Of a DNA stretch of 64,000 bases, positions 56,987 through 64,000 are shown piece after piece. Numbering within the stretch: the first letter of the stretch is position 1; each line of letters starts with the position of its first letter. The DNA is taken from contig DEMD01000010.1 of NCBI GenBank assembly GCA_002354735.1, positions 62,001 to 126,000 of the forward strand, read 5' to 3'. The notes under the pieces were generated by a model. It saw only the letters and a list, made by a program, of their open reading frames with translations. It searched no databases and had not been told where the DNA came from. The translations under genes and the position numbers were made by a program. This DNA is from Gammaproteobacteria bacterium UBA2679. Lineage in GTDB: Bacteria > Pseudomonadota > Gammaproteobacteria > Pseudomonadales > Oleiphilaceae.

Positions 56987-58405
56987 TCACTTGCCAATGC
57001 AAAAGCTTGAGAATATCTCGCCCAGTAGATCATCAGAAGAGAATTCGCCGGTAATTTCCGATAAAGCCGCTTGAGCGTATCGGAGATCTTCTGCAGCGAG
57101 CTCGCCAGCGAGCTGACCAGACTCGAGGGCAAGCATGGCGGCGTCTACATGCTGCTGACAGCGTTCAAGCGCTTCTAGATGACGCCGCCGCGCCAGTATC
57201 AATTGCTCACCAGTATTCTGCAGCCCCGCCACGACTTTGAGTCTAGACTTGAGCTCTGAGAGGCCCTCGCCACTGATGGCAGAAACGGCGAGCTGATGAT
57301 ACTGGACACCTTGCCGTGATCGGACTGTCTGCTGCGATACGTTGTGGACGGGATGAGCCGAAAGCAGATCTGACTTGTTCGCCACCATGAACAGCGGTAA
57401 ATCCGGATGAGAAAGGACATGCTGAAGGAGAAAGGGCGGTAAAAGATCTTCAGGTTGAACATCAGTAGCCGGAGACTCGACGGCATCATAGATCCATAAC
57501 AGGGCATCTGCTTTGACACTCGCGGCTTGTGCGCGTTCGACGCCGATCCTCTCTACGATATCTTCTGTTTCACGAATCCCGGCCGTATCGAGCAGGTGCA
57601 GCGGCAGGCCGTCAATAACGACATGCTCACGAACGATATCTCGGGTTGTTCCCGCGACGTGGGTGACGATCGCGCGTTCTTCGCCAGCCAGGGCGTTGAG
57701 CAGACTCGATTTACCGGCGTTGGGTTTGCCTGCGAGTACAACAGAAATACCATCGCGCAAGACCCGCCCCTGTGTGGCGCGTTTTCGGACATCCATCAGA
57801 GATGTTCTCAAGGCGCTCAACTCGTTGACGACTTCGCTTTCGGCGAGAAAGTCGACGTCCTCCTCCGGAAAATCGATAGCCGCTTCGATATACACTCGAA
57901 GTCTGGTCAATTCAGTCAGGAACATGTTGATGGTTGCAGAGAACTCACCGCTGAGCGATGCCAGCGCGCTCCTTGCGGCCTGTTCCGACGAGGCACTGAT
58001 GAGATCAGCAATGGCCTCAGCCTGCACCAGGTCCAGTTTATCGTTGAGGTAGGCGCGTTCACTGAATTCGCCTGGTCTGGCAATTCGAGCGCCCAGTTGG
58101 CAGACGGCAGCCAGCAAGAGATCCAACACCACCGGCCCGCCATGGCCCTGTAGTTCGAATACATCTTCACCAGTAAAGCTATTTGGCTGAGGAAAATATA
58201 GCGCAATGCCGTGATCGAGCTGGCGCTTACTTGCGTCGAAGAATGGAGACAGCGTAGCCACGCGCGCGTCCAGCGAGCGCCCGACCATCTGTTCGCCTAT
58301 CTTTCTGGCGGACGGCCCCGAGAGACGAATGATACCGATACCGCCCTGACCGGGCGGCGTCGCTACCGCAGCAATCGTATCCGACGCTTCGTCCGCTTTC
58401 TGCAT
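56987..58405 (-). CDS. mnmE: tRNA modification GTPase MnmE (TrmE)
   Basis: A 472-residue GTPase partner of MnmG in U34 modification. The tetrahydrofolate-binding N domain starts DTIAAVATPPGQGGIGIIRLSG; the G domain has GKPNAGKSSLLNAL (G1), GTTRDIV (G2), DTAGIRE (G3) and NKSDLL (G4); the C-terminal CIGK is the catalytic cysteine motif. E. coli MnmE is 454 residues; the extra length includes an insert in the G domain (SPATDVQPEDLLPPFLLQHV). 14 bases after yidC, in one operon with it. Confidence 0.97.
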   Translation of the reverse strand: MQKADEASDTIAAVATPPGQGGIGIIRLSGPSARKIGEQMVGRSLDARVATLSPFFDASKRQLDHGIALYFPQPNSFTGEDVFELQGHGGPVVLDLLLAAVCQLGARIARPGEFSERAYLNDKLDLVQAEAIADLISASSEQAARSALASLSGEFSATINMFLTELTRLRVYIEAAIDFPEEDVDFLAESEVVNELSALRTSLMDVRKRATQGRVLRDGISVVLAGKPNAGKSSLLNALAGEERAIVTHVAGTTRDIVREHVVIDGLPLHLLDTAGIRETEDIVERIGVERAQAASVKADALLWIYDAVESPATDVQPEDLLPPFLLQHVLSHPDLPLFMVANKSDLLSAHPVHNVSQQTVRSRQGVQYHQLAVSAISGEGLSELKSRLKVVAGLQNTGEQLILARRRHLEALERCQQHVDAAMLALESGQLAGELAAEDLRYAQAALSEITGEFSSDDLLGEIFSSFCIGK

Positions 58406-58419
58406 GAACCTCGACCTAA

Positions 58420-60138
58420 TCAGCTCTTTGCAGGACTCGCCGAGGATTTCTCAATGCTACGGGTAATAATCCACTGCTGCGTGATCGACAACAGGTTGTT
58501 GACGAACCAGTACAGCACAAGACCGGCCGGGAACCACAGGAAGAACACTGTGAAAATGATCGGCATCAGCTGCATGACCTTAGCCTGCATTGGATCTGGC
58601 GGTGTTGGATTCAGCTTGGTCTGCAGGAACATGGTAGCGCCCATCAGCAGCGGCAGAATGAAGTACGGATCTTTCAGCGAAAGATCCTGAATCCATCCAA
58701 AAAACGGTGCTTGACGAAGTTCGACACTCTCGAGCAATACCCAATACAGCGAGATGAACACTGGCATCTGGACCAGTATAGGTAGGCAACCGCCGAGCGG
58801 ATTGATTTTCTCGCGCTTGTACAGATCCATCATGGCCTGTGACATGCGCTGCCGATCATCACCATGTTGTTCCCGCAAGCGCTGAAGTTCCGGTGTCACT
58901 CGCCGCATATTAGCCATGGAGCGATAGCTCGTGGCCGATAACTTGAAGAACAGGGCCTTGATACCAATGGTGAGCAGGATGATGGCCACACCCCAGTTTG
59001 CAAAAATATAGTCGTGGAGGAACTTGAGAACGACAAACAAGGGCTTAGCAATCAACCATAGCCATCCGAAGTCTACAGTCAGCTCCAGATTGGGGGCCAC
59101 CTGCTCGAGGCGGTCGAGTACTTTCGGACCGACATAGATCTTACCGGACTTGACCTCGGTCGCTCCAGGTTGGACGGTAAATGCAGGATCGACATAACCA
59201 TACATGTATAAGCCGTTGCGCTTTCTGGCTTGAAAAACGCTGGCCTGCTCACTCTGTGGTATGAGCGCGGTGACAAAATAATGTTGAAGAATGGCTATCC
59301 AGCCGTTATCAGATGTCAGGCTCTCCACGCCGTCGTCGACATCGTCAAAATCGAGCTTTTCATAGGGCAGATCCTGCTCTGGGGCAGAAACAACGCCGCC
59401 CAGATAGGAAACTGCACCAAAACCACCACTGGAAGTCGGATCGGCAGACCGGTCTCGCAGAAGTTTCGCGAAATAGTTGGCCGTGAAGGGCTCTGAGCTC
59501 TGATTTTCGATAACGAAACTGACGTTGATTTCATAGCTATCGCGCTCGAATTCATAGCGCTTGATGACATTGATACCGTTGCGTTCAGTTTTCAGATCGA
59601 CCGTGAGCCTGTCTTCACCGGGCTTGAGTTCGTAGCTGTTCTGGGCGGTGGCATAATTAGGCTTCCCACCATTTTTCGCGGTATCTAAGCCGTCTTCCCC
59701 AATCAGTCCGCTTTCAGCCAGGAAAGTTACGCCGTCGCCATGCTGTAGAAGCTTGAGAGGGGTTTCGTTATGAACAGAAATCGGGTACTCGAGCAGTGCA
59801 GCCTTGACGATGCGGCCACCGACGGGGTCGATCTGAAGATCGAGGACATCCGTGCGCACTGTAATGAGCTTGCCGCCGCCTGCGACTGGTGTGCTCGTAG
59901 CAGACTCGGCTGCACCTGGAACGACTAGGTCGTTCTCTCCCTGCTCAGGCACAATCAGATCGCCGTCGTCACCGGTATCGCTTGAATCGAGGGCTGTATC
60001 GCTCCCCGCTACGGTCTGTTGACTCGGCGTAGTGGCTGCGCGTTGGCTAGCGTCAGGATAATCCTCATTCCATTGCAGAATAATGAGATAGCTGACCGCG
60101 AGGAGAGCGATAATGATAGCAGTACGAATTGAATCCAT
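58420..60138 (-). CDS. yidC: Membrane protein insertase YidC
   Basis: A 572-residue inner membrane insertase with an N-terminal membrane anchor (TAIIIALLAVSYLIILQW), a large periplasmic domain (about 85-340) with low-complexity Ser/Asp linker, and a C-terminal five-helix core. The NPLGGCLPILVQMPVFISLYWVL, FFLWFPAGLVLYWFVNNLLSITQQW blocks are diagnostic. The conserved Arg of the hydrophilic groove lies in the TSYRSMANMRRV region. 12 bases after yidD. Normal length. Confidence 0.97.
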   Translation of the reverse strand: MDSIRTAIIIALLAVSYLIILQWNEDYPDASQRAATTPSQQTVAGSDTALDSSDTGDDGDLIVPEQGENDLVVPGAAESATSTPVAGGGKLITVRTDVLDLQIDPVGGRIVKAALLEYPISVHNETPLKLLQHGDGVTFLAESGLIGEDGLDTAKNGGKPNYATAQNSYELKPGEDRLTVDLKTERNGINVIKRYEFERDSYEINVSFVIENQSSEPFTANYFAKLLRDRSADPTSSGGFGAVSYLGGVVSAPEQDLPYEKLDFDDVDDGVESLTSDNGWIAILQHYFVTALIPQSEQASVFQARKRNGLYMYGYVDPAFTVQPGATEVKSGKIYVGPKVLDRLEQVAPNLELTVDFGWLWLIAKPLFVVLKFLHDYIFANWGVAIILLTIGIKALFFKLSATSYRSMANMRRVTPELQRLREQHGDDRQRMSQAMMDLYKREKINPLGGCLPILVQMPVFISLYWVLLESVELRQAPFFGWIQDLSLKDPYFILPLLMGATMFLQTKLNPTPPDPMQAKVMQLMPIIFTVFFLWFPAGLVLYWFVNNLLSITQQWIITRSIEKSSASPAKS

Positions 60139-60150
60139 AATCTCTAGTCT

Positions 60151-60459
60151 TCAGGAAAGTCTCTGAGAGGAAGCGTGTTTATCGCATGGGGCTGGGACGG
60201 GATCGTAGCCACCGTGACACCAGGGGTGGCATCTTAGCAGACGGCGAACGCCAAAATAAGCACCTTTGCGCAAACCATGAACTTTGATGGCTTCCGAGGT
60301 GTATGTGGAGCAGGACGGCGTATATCGGCAGTGCTGTCCAATGAACGGGCTGAGCGTGAGTTTGTAGAGTCGGATTAACCCGAGCACAAGGCGGGTAGGC
60401 CACTGACGAAGCTGGCTAGCAAGCGATCCGGCGCCTTCACGACGAGGGCGCGTTTTCAC
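60151..60459 (-). CDS. yidD: Membrane protein insertion efficiency factor YidD
   Basis: A 102-residue protein with a YidD core: LIRLYKLTLSPFIGQHCRYTPSCSTYTSEAI, HGLRKGAYFGVRRLLRCHPWCHGGYDPVP. The cysteine pattern CRYTPSCS and CHPW is invariant in the family. Starts with ATG overlapping the rnpA stop by 4 bases. Assists YidC. The N-terminal 20 residues are basic and extra. Confidence 0.93.
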   Translation of the reverse strand: MKTRPRREGAGSLASQLRQWPTRLVLGLIRLYKLTLSPFIGQHCRYTPSCSTYTSEAIKVHGLRKGAYFGVRRLLRCHPWCHGGYDPVPAPCDKHASSQRLS

Positions 60460-60854
60460 TGACTTTCCAGACTTGCTTGCACATCCTGGTATTTTCGCTG
60501 CAAACCCAGCAGATGTTTCCGGAGAATTTCGGAAAGCTCTGCATTAGAGCAAAATTGTGCCGGGTGTCGGAAGAGCATCACGATGTCTGCGGTCGGCAGT
60601 TCGCTACGCAGAACACGAAACTGCTCTCTAGCTAGACGTTTCAGTCTATTTCGTTCATGCGCCCGCTTGACCTGTTTCTTGGCGACGATCACCCCCAGAC
60701 GGCTGCCCGATGCTTGATCCGGATCAGCTGGCCTGTGGCACAACATAAGTACCTGAGGTGCGTTGCGCTTGAAGTGATTGTCTTCGAACACGGTACTGAA
60801 ATCACGTTTCGCTAACAGGCGGGCCACTCGAGGAAAAGACTCGTTCATTCCCAT
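60456..60854 (-). CDS. rnpA: Ribonuclease P protein component
   Basis: A 132-residue basic protein that with the RNase P RNA matures tRNA 5' ends. The signature KRAHERNRLKRLAREQFR (the RNR motif), LAKRDFSTVFEDN near the start and RLGVIVAKKQVKR are all present. Located 73 bases after rpmH. Start may be Met1 or Met3; either gives the family pattern. The C-terminal tail (QRKYQDVQASLESQ) is a little longer than in E. coli. Confidence 0.95.
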   Translation of the reverse strand: MGMNESFPRVARLLAKRDFSTVFEDNHFKRNAPQVLMLCHRPADPDQASGSRLGVIVAKKQVKRAHERNRLKRLAREQFRVLRSELPTADIVMLFRHPAQFCSNAELSEILRKHLLGLQRKYQDVQASLESQ

Positions 60855-60927
60855 CCTTTGGATACATCGGCGCCAGATTGTGCCGATGTGAGCATGATTT
60901 CAGACAGACCCTTGCGAGTCAGGCAGA

Positions 60928-61062
60928 TCAGGCGGAAAGAACTTTCCGACCTTTGGCACGACGCGCATTGATGACAGCACGTCCACCCTTGGTGGCCATG
61001 CGTGCCCGAAAGCCGTGCGAGCGCTTACGCTTGAGATTGCTTGGCTGAAAGGTACGTTTCAT
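60928..61062 (-). CDS. rpmH: 50S ribosomal protein L34
   Basis: A 44-residue basic protein: [18 protein letters not shown], then [22 protein letters not shown]. This matches L34 throughout. ATG at 61062; its own promoter lies just upstream at 61101-61129. First gene of the rpmH-rnpA-yidD-yidC-mnmE operon. Confidence 0.98.
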   Translation of the reverse strand: MKRTFQPSNLKRKRSHGFRARMATKGGRAVINARRAKGRKVLSA

Positions 61063-61820
61063 GGTTGGTACTCATAGCTGGTTCATATTCAGGGTCGCGG
61101 ATTATATTCAATTCATTCCGCTTATACAAGCTACCTGTTCTGGTCCGCTTTACGAGTCCAGCTTAATCAATACAGGTTTTCATGTATAAAACTTTGTGAT
61201 TGTAGTGATTAGCTAGCCGTGTTTAAGCGAACAACTTAGATTATTCTTTATAAAACAGTGATCTGTGGAATTTTCAAGCCATTTTAACCTGAGTGTAGTT
61301 TCTGTATGTCGTGTGTGCATCCTGTGGGTAAATGACCTGTTTATCCACAGGCCATCCTGCCGAAAAACTATGCACAGCTTGTTACCCCCTTCACGCACAG
61401 GGCAGTCAACAACTTGTTCAGATCGTTTCCTCGATCCCAGGTTGCCACTGTTTATACGGGTAACACGAACAAGCCCTGAAAGTTGTTCTTATCTCTGTGA
61501 GTAAGTCAATAAGATATTGATAGAAAACAAAAAAGATATGCACATGCTTTGAATAACTCTGTCTGCCACTGGCAAGACAGCCGGCTGAAAGGTAGTATTC
61601 TCCTACTTGAACGGATGAATCAGTAGCGCATACCGACGACGCAGACGGAGCTGTGTCGTGCGCAAGTGCAAGAATCGGTGAAAACAGCAGAGCTCGGCGC
61701 AAAGCCAGCGCGGAAAATCCTGCATTTGCAGTAGATTGCAGCTCTATAGCCTCGGCAATCTGCTGATCGCTACCGACGTCGAGCCACATAATTCACTACT
61801 TTGATAGAAGATGATGGTCA
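61063..61820. other. rpmH-dnaA noncoding region with DnaA boxes (origin candidate 2)
   Basis: A 758-base gap between divergent rpmH and dnaA. One perfect DnaA box, TTATCCACA, at 61341-61349 forms an inverted pair with TGTGGGTAA at 61323-61331 (CTGTGGGTAAA, 7 bases, TTTATCCACAG). Near-boxes: CTATGCACA at 61368-61376 and ATATGCACA at 61536-61544. An AT-rich run at about 61505-61540 has A-rich tracts. In Pseudomonas the origin is here; DnaA autoregulation is the other reading. The 471 bases between the pair and dnaA hold no gene I accept. Confidence 0.65.
61101..61129 (-). promoter_or_regulatory. Predicted sigma70 promoter of rpmH operon
   Basis: Read on the minus strand: TTGTAT at 61129-61124, a 17-base spacer and a perfect TATAAT at 61106-61101. 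Transcription would start near 61094, giving a leader of about 32 bases before the rpmH ATG. Confidence 0.75.
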
Positions 61821-63338
61821 ATGCCTAATGTGATGTGGCGACAGTGCCTGAACGCCCTTCAGACAGATTTACCTCCGGACCAATTCAATACCTGGGTACG
61901 ACCGTTACAGGCGCATTTTGAAAACGGACAGTTGCATCTTTACGCCCCTAACCGGTTCGTCATGAATTGGGTTAAAGACAAATATTTGCCAAAAATCGAC
62001 GATCTACTCTGCGCCTACGCTACGAGCGAGACAGCTGCTGGATCGGATAAAGCCAGCGGTGGAATCCAGGTTTGCCTCCAGATTGGTTCAGCGCCCAGAG
62101 CAGACGCCGCTGCCATGCAGGCGGCGGCGCCAGCGGCTGCTGATAGCTCGGCTAAGCAGGAGCAGACTTCGCAGATCGAAATACGCGGGCATCAGACTGG
62201 TGTTGTTCCGGAGAACGACTCGCGAGGCGCGTCACCCCGACGACGTGTTCGCGCCCCTGCACCGGAAACCTGGTCGACAGTGAATAACGCCCAGGAGCCT
62301 TCGCCGCTGGTCAAGCATGAGAGTGCGCTTAACCGTGACTTTACCTTCCCATCATTCGTGGAGGGAAAATCCAACCAGTTGGCGAGAGCTGCGGCAATCC
62401 AGGTGGCAGATAATCCGGGAAAGGCGTTCAATCCGCTTTTTCTCTACGGGGGCGTCGGTCTGGGGAAAACTCACCTGATGCATGCGGTGGGTCACGAAAT
62501 AGTCGCCCGAAAGCCTAATGCGCGAGTGGTATATCTGCATTCAGAGCGCTTTGTCCAGGACATGGTCAAAGCCCTGCGTATGAACGCGATTAATGAATTC
62601 AAGAAATACTACCGCAGTGTTGACGCGCTGCTGATAGACGACATCCAGTTCTTTGCGAAGAAAGAACGTTCGCAGGAAGAGTTTTTCCATACCTTCAATG
62701 CTTTACTTGAAGGCGGACAGCAGATGATCCTGACATCGGATCGCTATCCCAAGGAAATCGAGAACATGGAGGAGCGTCTCAAGTCGCGCTTTGGCTGGGG
62801 GCTGACGGTCATGGTTGAACCGCCTGAGCTGGAAACGCGGGTGGCAATCCTTATGAAGAAGGCCGAGCAGTCTGGCGTCGAACTTAACAGCGAATGTGCA
62901 TTCTTCATCGCGCAGAAGATTCGTTCCAACGTGCGAGAACTGGAAGGCGCATTGAGACTGGTGATTGCTAACGCCCATTTTACCGGCAATCCGATTACTC
63001 CGGAGTTCATTCGTGAGTGTCTGAAGGATTTGTTGGCGCTGCACGAGAAGCAGGTAAGCATAGATAATATCCAGCGCACGGTTGCAGAATATTACAAGAT
63101 CAGGGTATCTGACTTGCTTTCAAAGCGGCGAACGAGATCTATTACCCGGCCTCGGCAGTTAGCAATGTGTCTGGCAAAAGAGCTGACCCAGCATAGCCTC
63201 CCGGAGATCGGCGATGCCTTCGGTGGGCGAGATCATACGACTGTCTTACATGCTTGCAAGGTCATGAAAGCCCTTCAACAGACCGACGTCACGACACGAG
63301 AGGACTACCAGTATTTCATGCGTTCCCTCACCGGCTGA
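61821..63338 (+). CDS. dnaA: Chromosomal replication initiator protein DnaA
   Basis: A 505-residue AAA+ initiator. Domain I (about 1-85, [25 protein letters not shown]), a variable linker (about 85-170, Ala/Arg/Ser/Pro-rich), the ATPase domain with Walker [15 protein letters not shown] at about 209-222, Walker [11 protein letters not shown] and sensor regions, and the DNA-binding domain IV with [22 protein letters not shown] and [13 protein letters not shown]. The linker is somewhat long, giving 505 residues against 467 in E. coli. Start ATG at 61821 has a weak ribosome site, which may limit expression. The upstream region holds DnaA boxes, as expected for self-control. Confidence 0.98.
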   Translation: MPNVMWRQCLNALQTDLPPDQFNTWVRPLQAHFENGQLHLYAPNRFVMNWVKDKYLPKIDDLLCAYATSETAAGSDKASGGIQVCLQIGSAPRADAAAMQAAAPAAADSSAKQEQTSQIEIRGHQTGVVPENDSRGASPRRRVRAPAPETWSTVNNAQEPSPLVKHESALNRDFTFPSFVEGKSNQLARAAAIQVADNPGKAFNPLFLYGGVGLGKTHLMHAVGHEIVARKPNARVVYLHSERFVQDMVKALRMNAINEFKKYYRSVDALLIDDIQFFAKKERSQEEFFHTFNALLEGGQQMILTSDRYPKEIENMEERLKSRFGWGLTVMVEPPELETRVAILMKKAEQSGVELNSECAFFIAQKIRSNVRELEGALRLVIANAHFTGNPITPEFIRECLKDLLALHEKQVSIDNIQRTVAEYYKIRVSDLLSKRRTRSITRPRQLAMCLAKELTQHSLPEIGDAFGGRDHTTVLHACKVMKALQQTDVTTREDYQYFMRSLTG

Positions 63339-63422
63339 CAAACCGTGGTGGGCCCATTGTGGCTGGTAAGCACTGCTTAGGCTGAACTACAATCAAAACT
63401 TCCTGAAAACAGAGTTGTTTCT

Positions 63423-64000
63423 ATGAAATTTACATGTCAGAGAGAACGCTTCCTGACACCGTTGCTTATGGTGGGCGGTGTAGTCGAAAAAAGACACACT
63501 ATGCCTGTTCTGGCGAACGTGCTTATTCAGGCGTCGCCGGAAGATGGTGTAAGCATTACCGCGACCAATAACGAGGTCGAGCTGGTTGCCTATATTCGCG
63601 AGATTCAGGTACACCAGGCCGGAGCTATCACCGTGCCCGCGCGCAAGCTGAGTGATATCTGCCGTAGCCTTCCAGAAGGCCAGATGTTGACGCTCGAGTA
63701 TGCCAGTTCAAAATTGGATCTGAGATGTGCCACAAGCCACTTCTCGTTGGCGACACTGCCGGCAGACCATTTCCCCAAGGTTGAGAATGAGAGCAGCGAT
63801 ATCTCATTGCGTCTGCAGCAGGCCAAACTCAAACGGATCATTGATGCGACTGCCTTCGCAATGGCTCAGCAGGATGTCCGGTATTACCTCAATGGTCTTC
63901 TTCTGGAACTTAATAGTTCAGGCTTACGCGCGGTAGCGACAGATGGTCATCGACTCGCTATGGCTGGCTTCGAACATAAGCACGACCTTTTTGACGATAG
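63423..64000 (+). CDS. dnaN: DNA polymerase III beta subunit (sliding clamp), N-terminal part
   Basis: The first 192 codons of the clamp gene, cut by the window edge. It reads MKFTCQRERFLTPLLMVGG, VVEKRHTMPVLANVLIQ, then the domain-one strands and DVRYYLNGLLLELNS and VATDGHRLAM, all diagnostic for DnaN. It follows dnaA by 84 bases, the usual dnaA-dnaN-recF operon order. The clamp encircles DNA and tethers Pol III. No promoter was identified in the gap. Confidence 0.97.
   Translation, partial: MKFTCQRERFLTPLLMVGGVVEKRHTMPVLANVLIQASPEDGVSITATNNEVELVAYIREIQVHQAGAITVPARKLSDICRSLPEGQMLTLEYASSKLDLRCATSHFSLATLPADHFPKVENESSDISLRLQQAKLKRIIDATAFAMAQQDVRYYLNGLLLELNSSGLRAVATDGHRLAMAGFEHKHDLFDD

Noticed and set aside
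61418..61789. A 123-codon minus-strand frame in the rpmH-dnaA gap
   Set aside because: Its product has no family resemblance, no ribosome site, and overlaps a likely regulatory region. It is probably chance.

Overview
The window is the replication-origin end of a chromosome from a Gammaproteobacterium, probably a marine or environmental heterotroph outside the enterics. The signs are the gammaproteobacterial order glmS-glmU-atpCDGAHFEBI-parB-parA-rsmG-mnmG followed by mnmE-yidC-yidD-rnpA-rpmH and, divergently, dnaA-dnaN. Class I GshA, an Rsd/AlgQ homologue next to DsbB (as in Pseudomonas), cytochrome c5 beside rep, and AguB fit the same group. I cannot name a genus from the sequence alone. 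Coding is dense, many genes overlap by 1 to 38 bases, and I saw no tRNA, rRNA, insertion sequence, prophage or CRISPR array.

Layout. 0-5.4 kb: the start of a Tat-exported DUF1501-type protein and its partner, a large cytochrome-c lipoprotein; a degenerate EAL protein; cytochrome c5. 5.4-11.5 kb: rep helicase, an intact GGDEF-EAL protein, gshA and an Rmf-like ribosome hibernation gene. 11.5-18.4 kb: FliL-like protein, dsbB, rsd, a WD40 lipoprotein, two glutathione transferases, and a DUF898 membrane protein coupled to an M48 protease. 18.5-25.4 kb: phosphomannomutase, the glycerol genes glpR-glpD-glpK, a Crp/Fnr regulator and an Mpo1-like protein. 25.5-28.5 kb: aguB and a metal cluster (CDF exporter, MerR regulator, a 52-residue membrane peptide, ZIP-like transporter) with a clear MerR-type operator. 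28.5-36.9 kb: a secreted GH26 mannanase with CBM32 and ricin-type modules, a 7TM diguanylate cyclase, and an imelysin / di-iron hydroxylase / DUF4856 lipoprotein group with Fur-like sites upstream of its two lipoprotein genes.

36.9-61.1 kb is almost entirely on the minus strand: amino-sugar synthesis (glmS, glmU), the nine-gene ATP synthase operon with a near-consensus promoter and a hairpin terminator, the parAB/rsmG/mnmG operon, an AT-rich origin-like gap, then rarA and a CHASE-PAS-GAF hybrid kinase, mnmE, yidC, yidD, rnpA and rpmH. From 61.8 kb dnaA and dnaN run on the plus strand to the window edge.

Points of most interest: two separate DnaA-box regions 9 kb apart (mnmG-rarA, with a 13-mer very like those of E. 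coli oriC, and rpmH-dnaA); an imelysin-hydroxylase-DUF4856 lipoprotein module that could be an iron-responsive surface system; a hybrid kinase translationally coupled to the recombination ATPase rarA; an EAL protein that has lost catalytic residues while an intact GGDEF-EAL protein sits nearby; and a 10-bp perfect inverted repeat ahead of the DUF898-M48 pair. Nothing here is plainly a new defence or mobile system.
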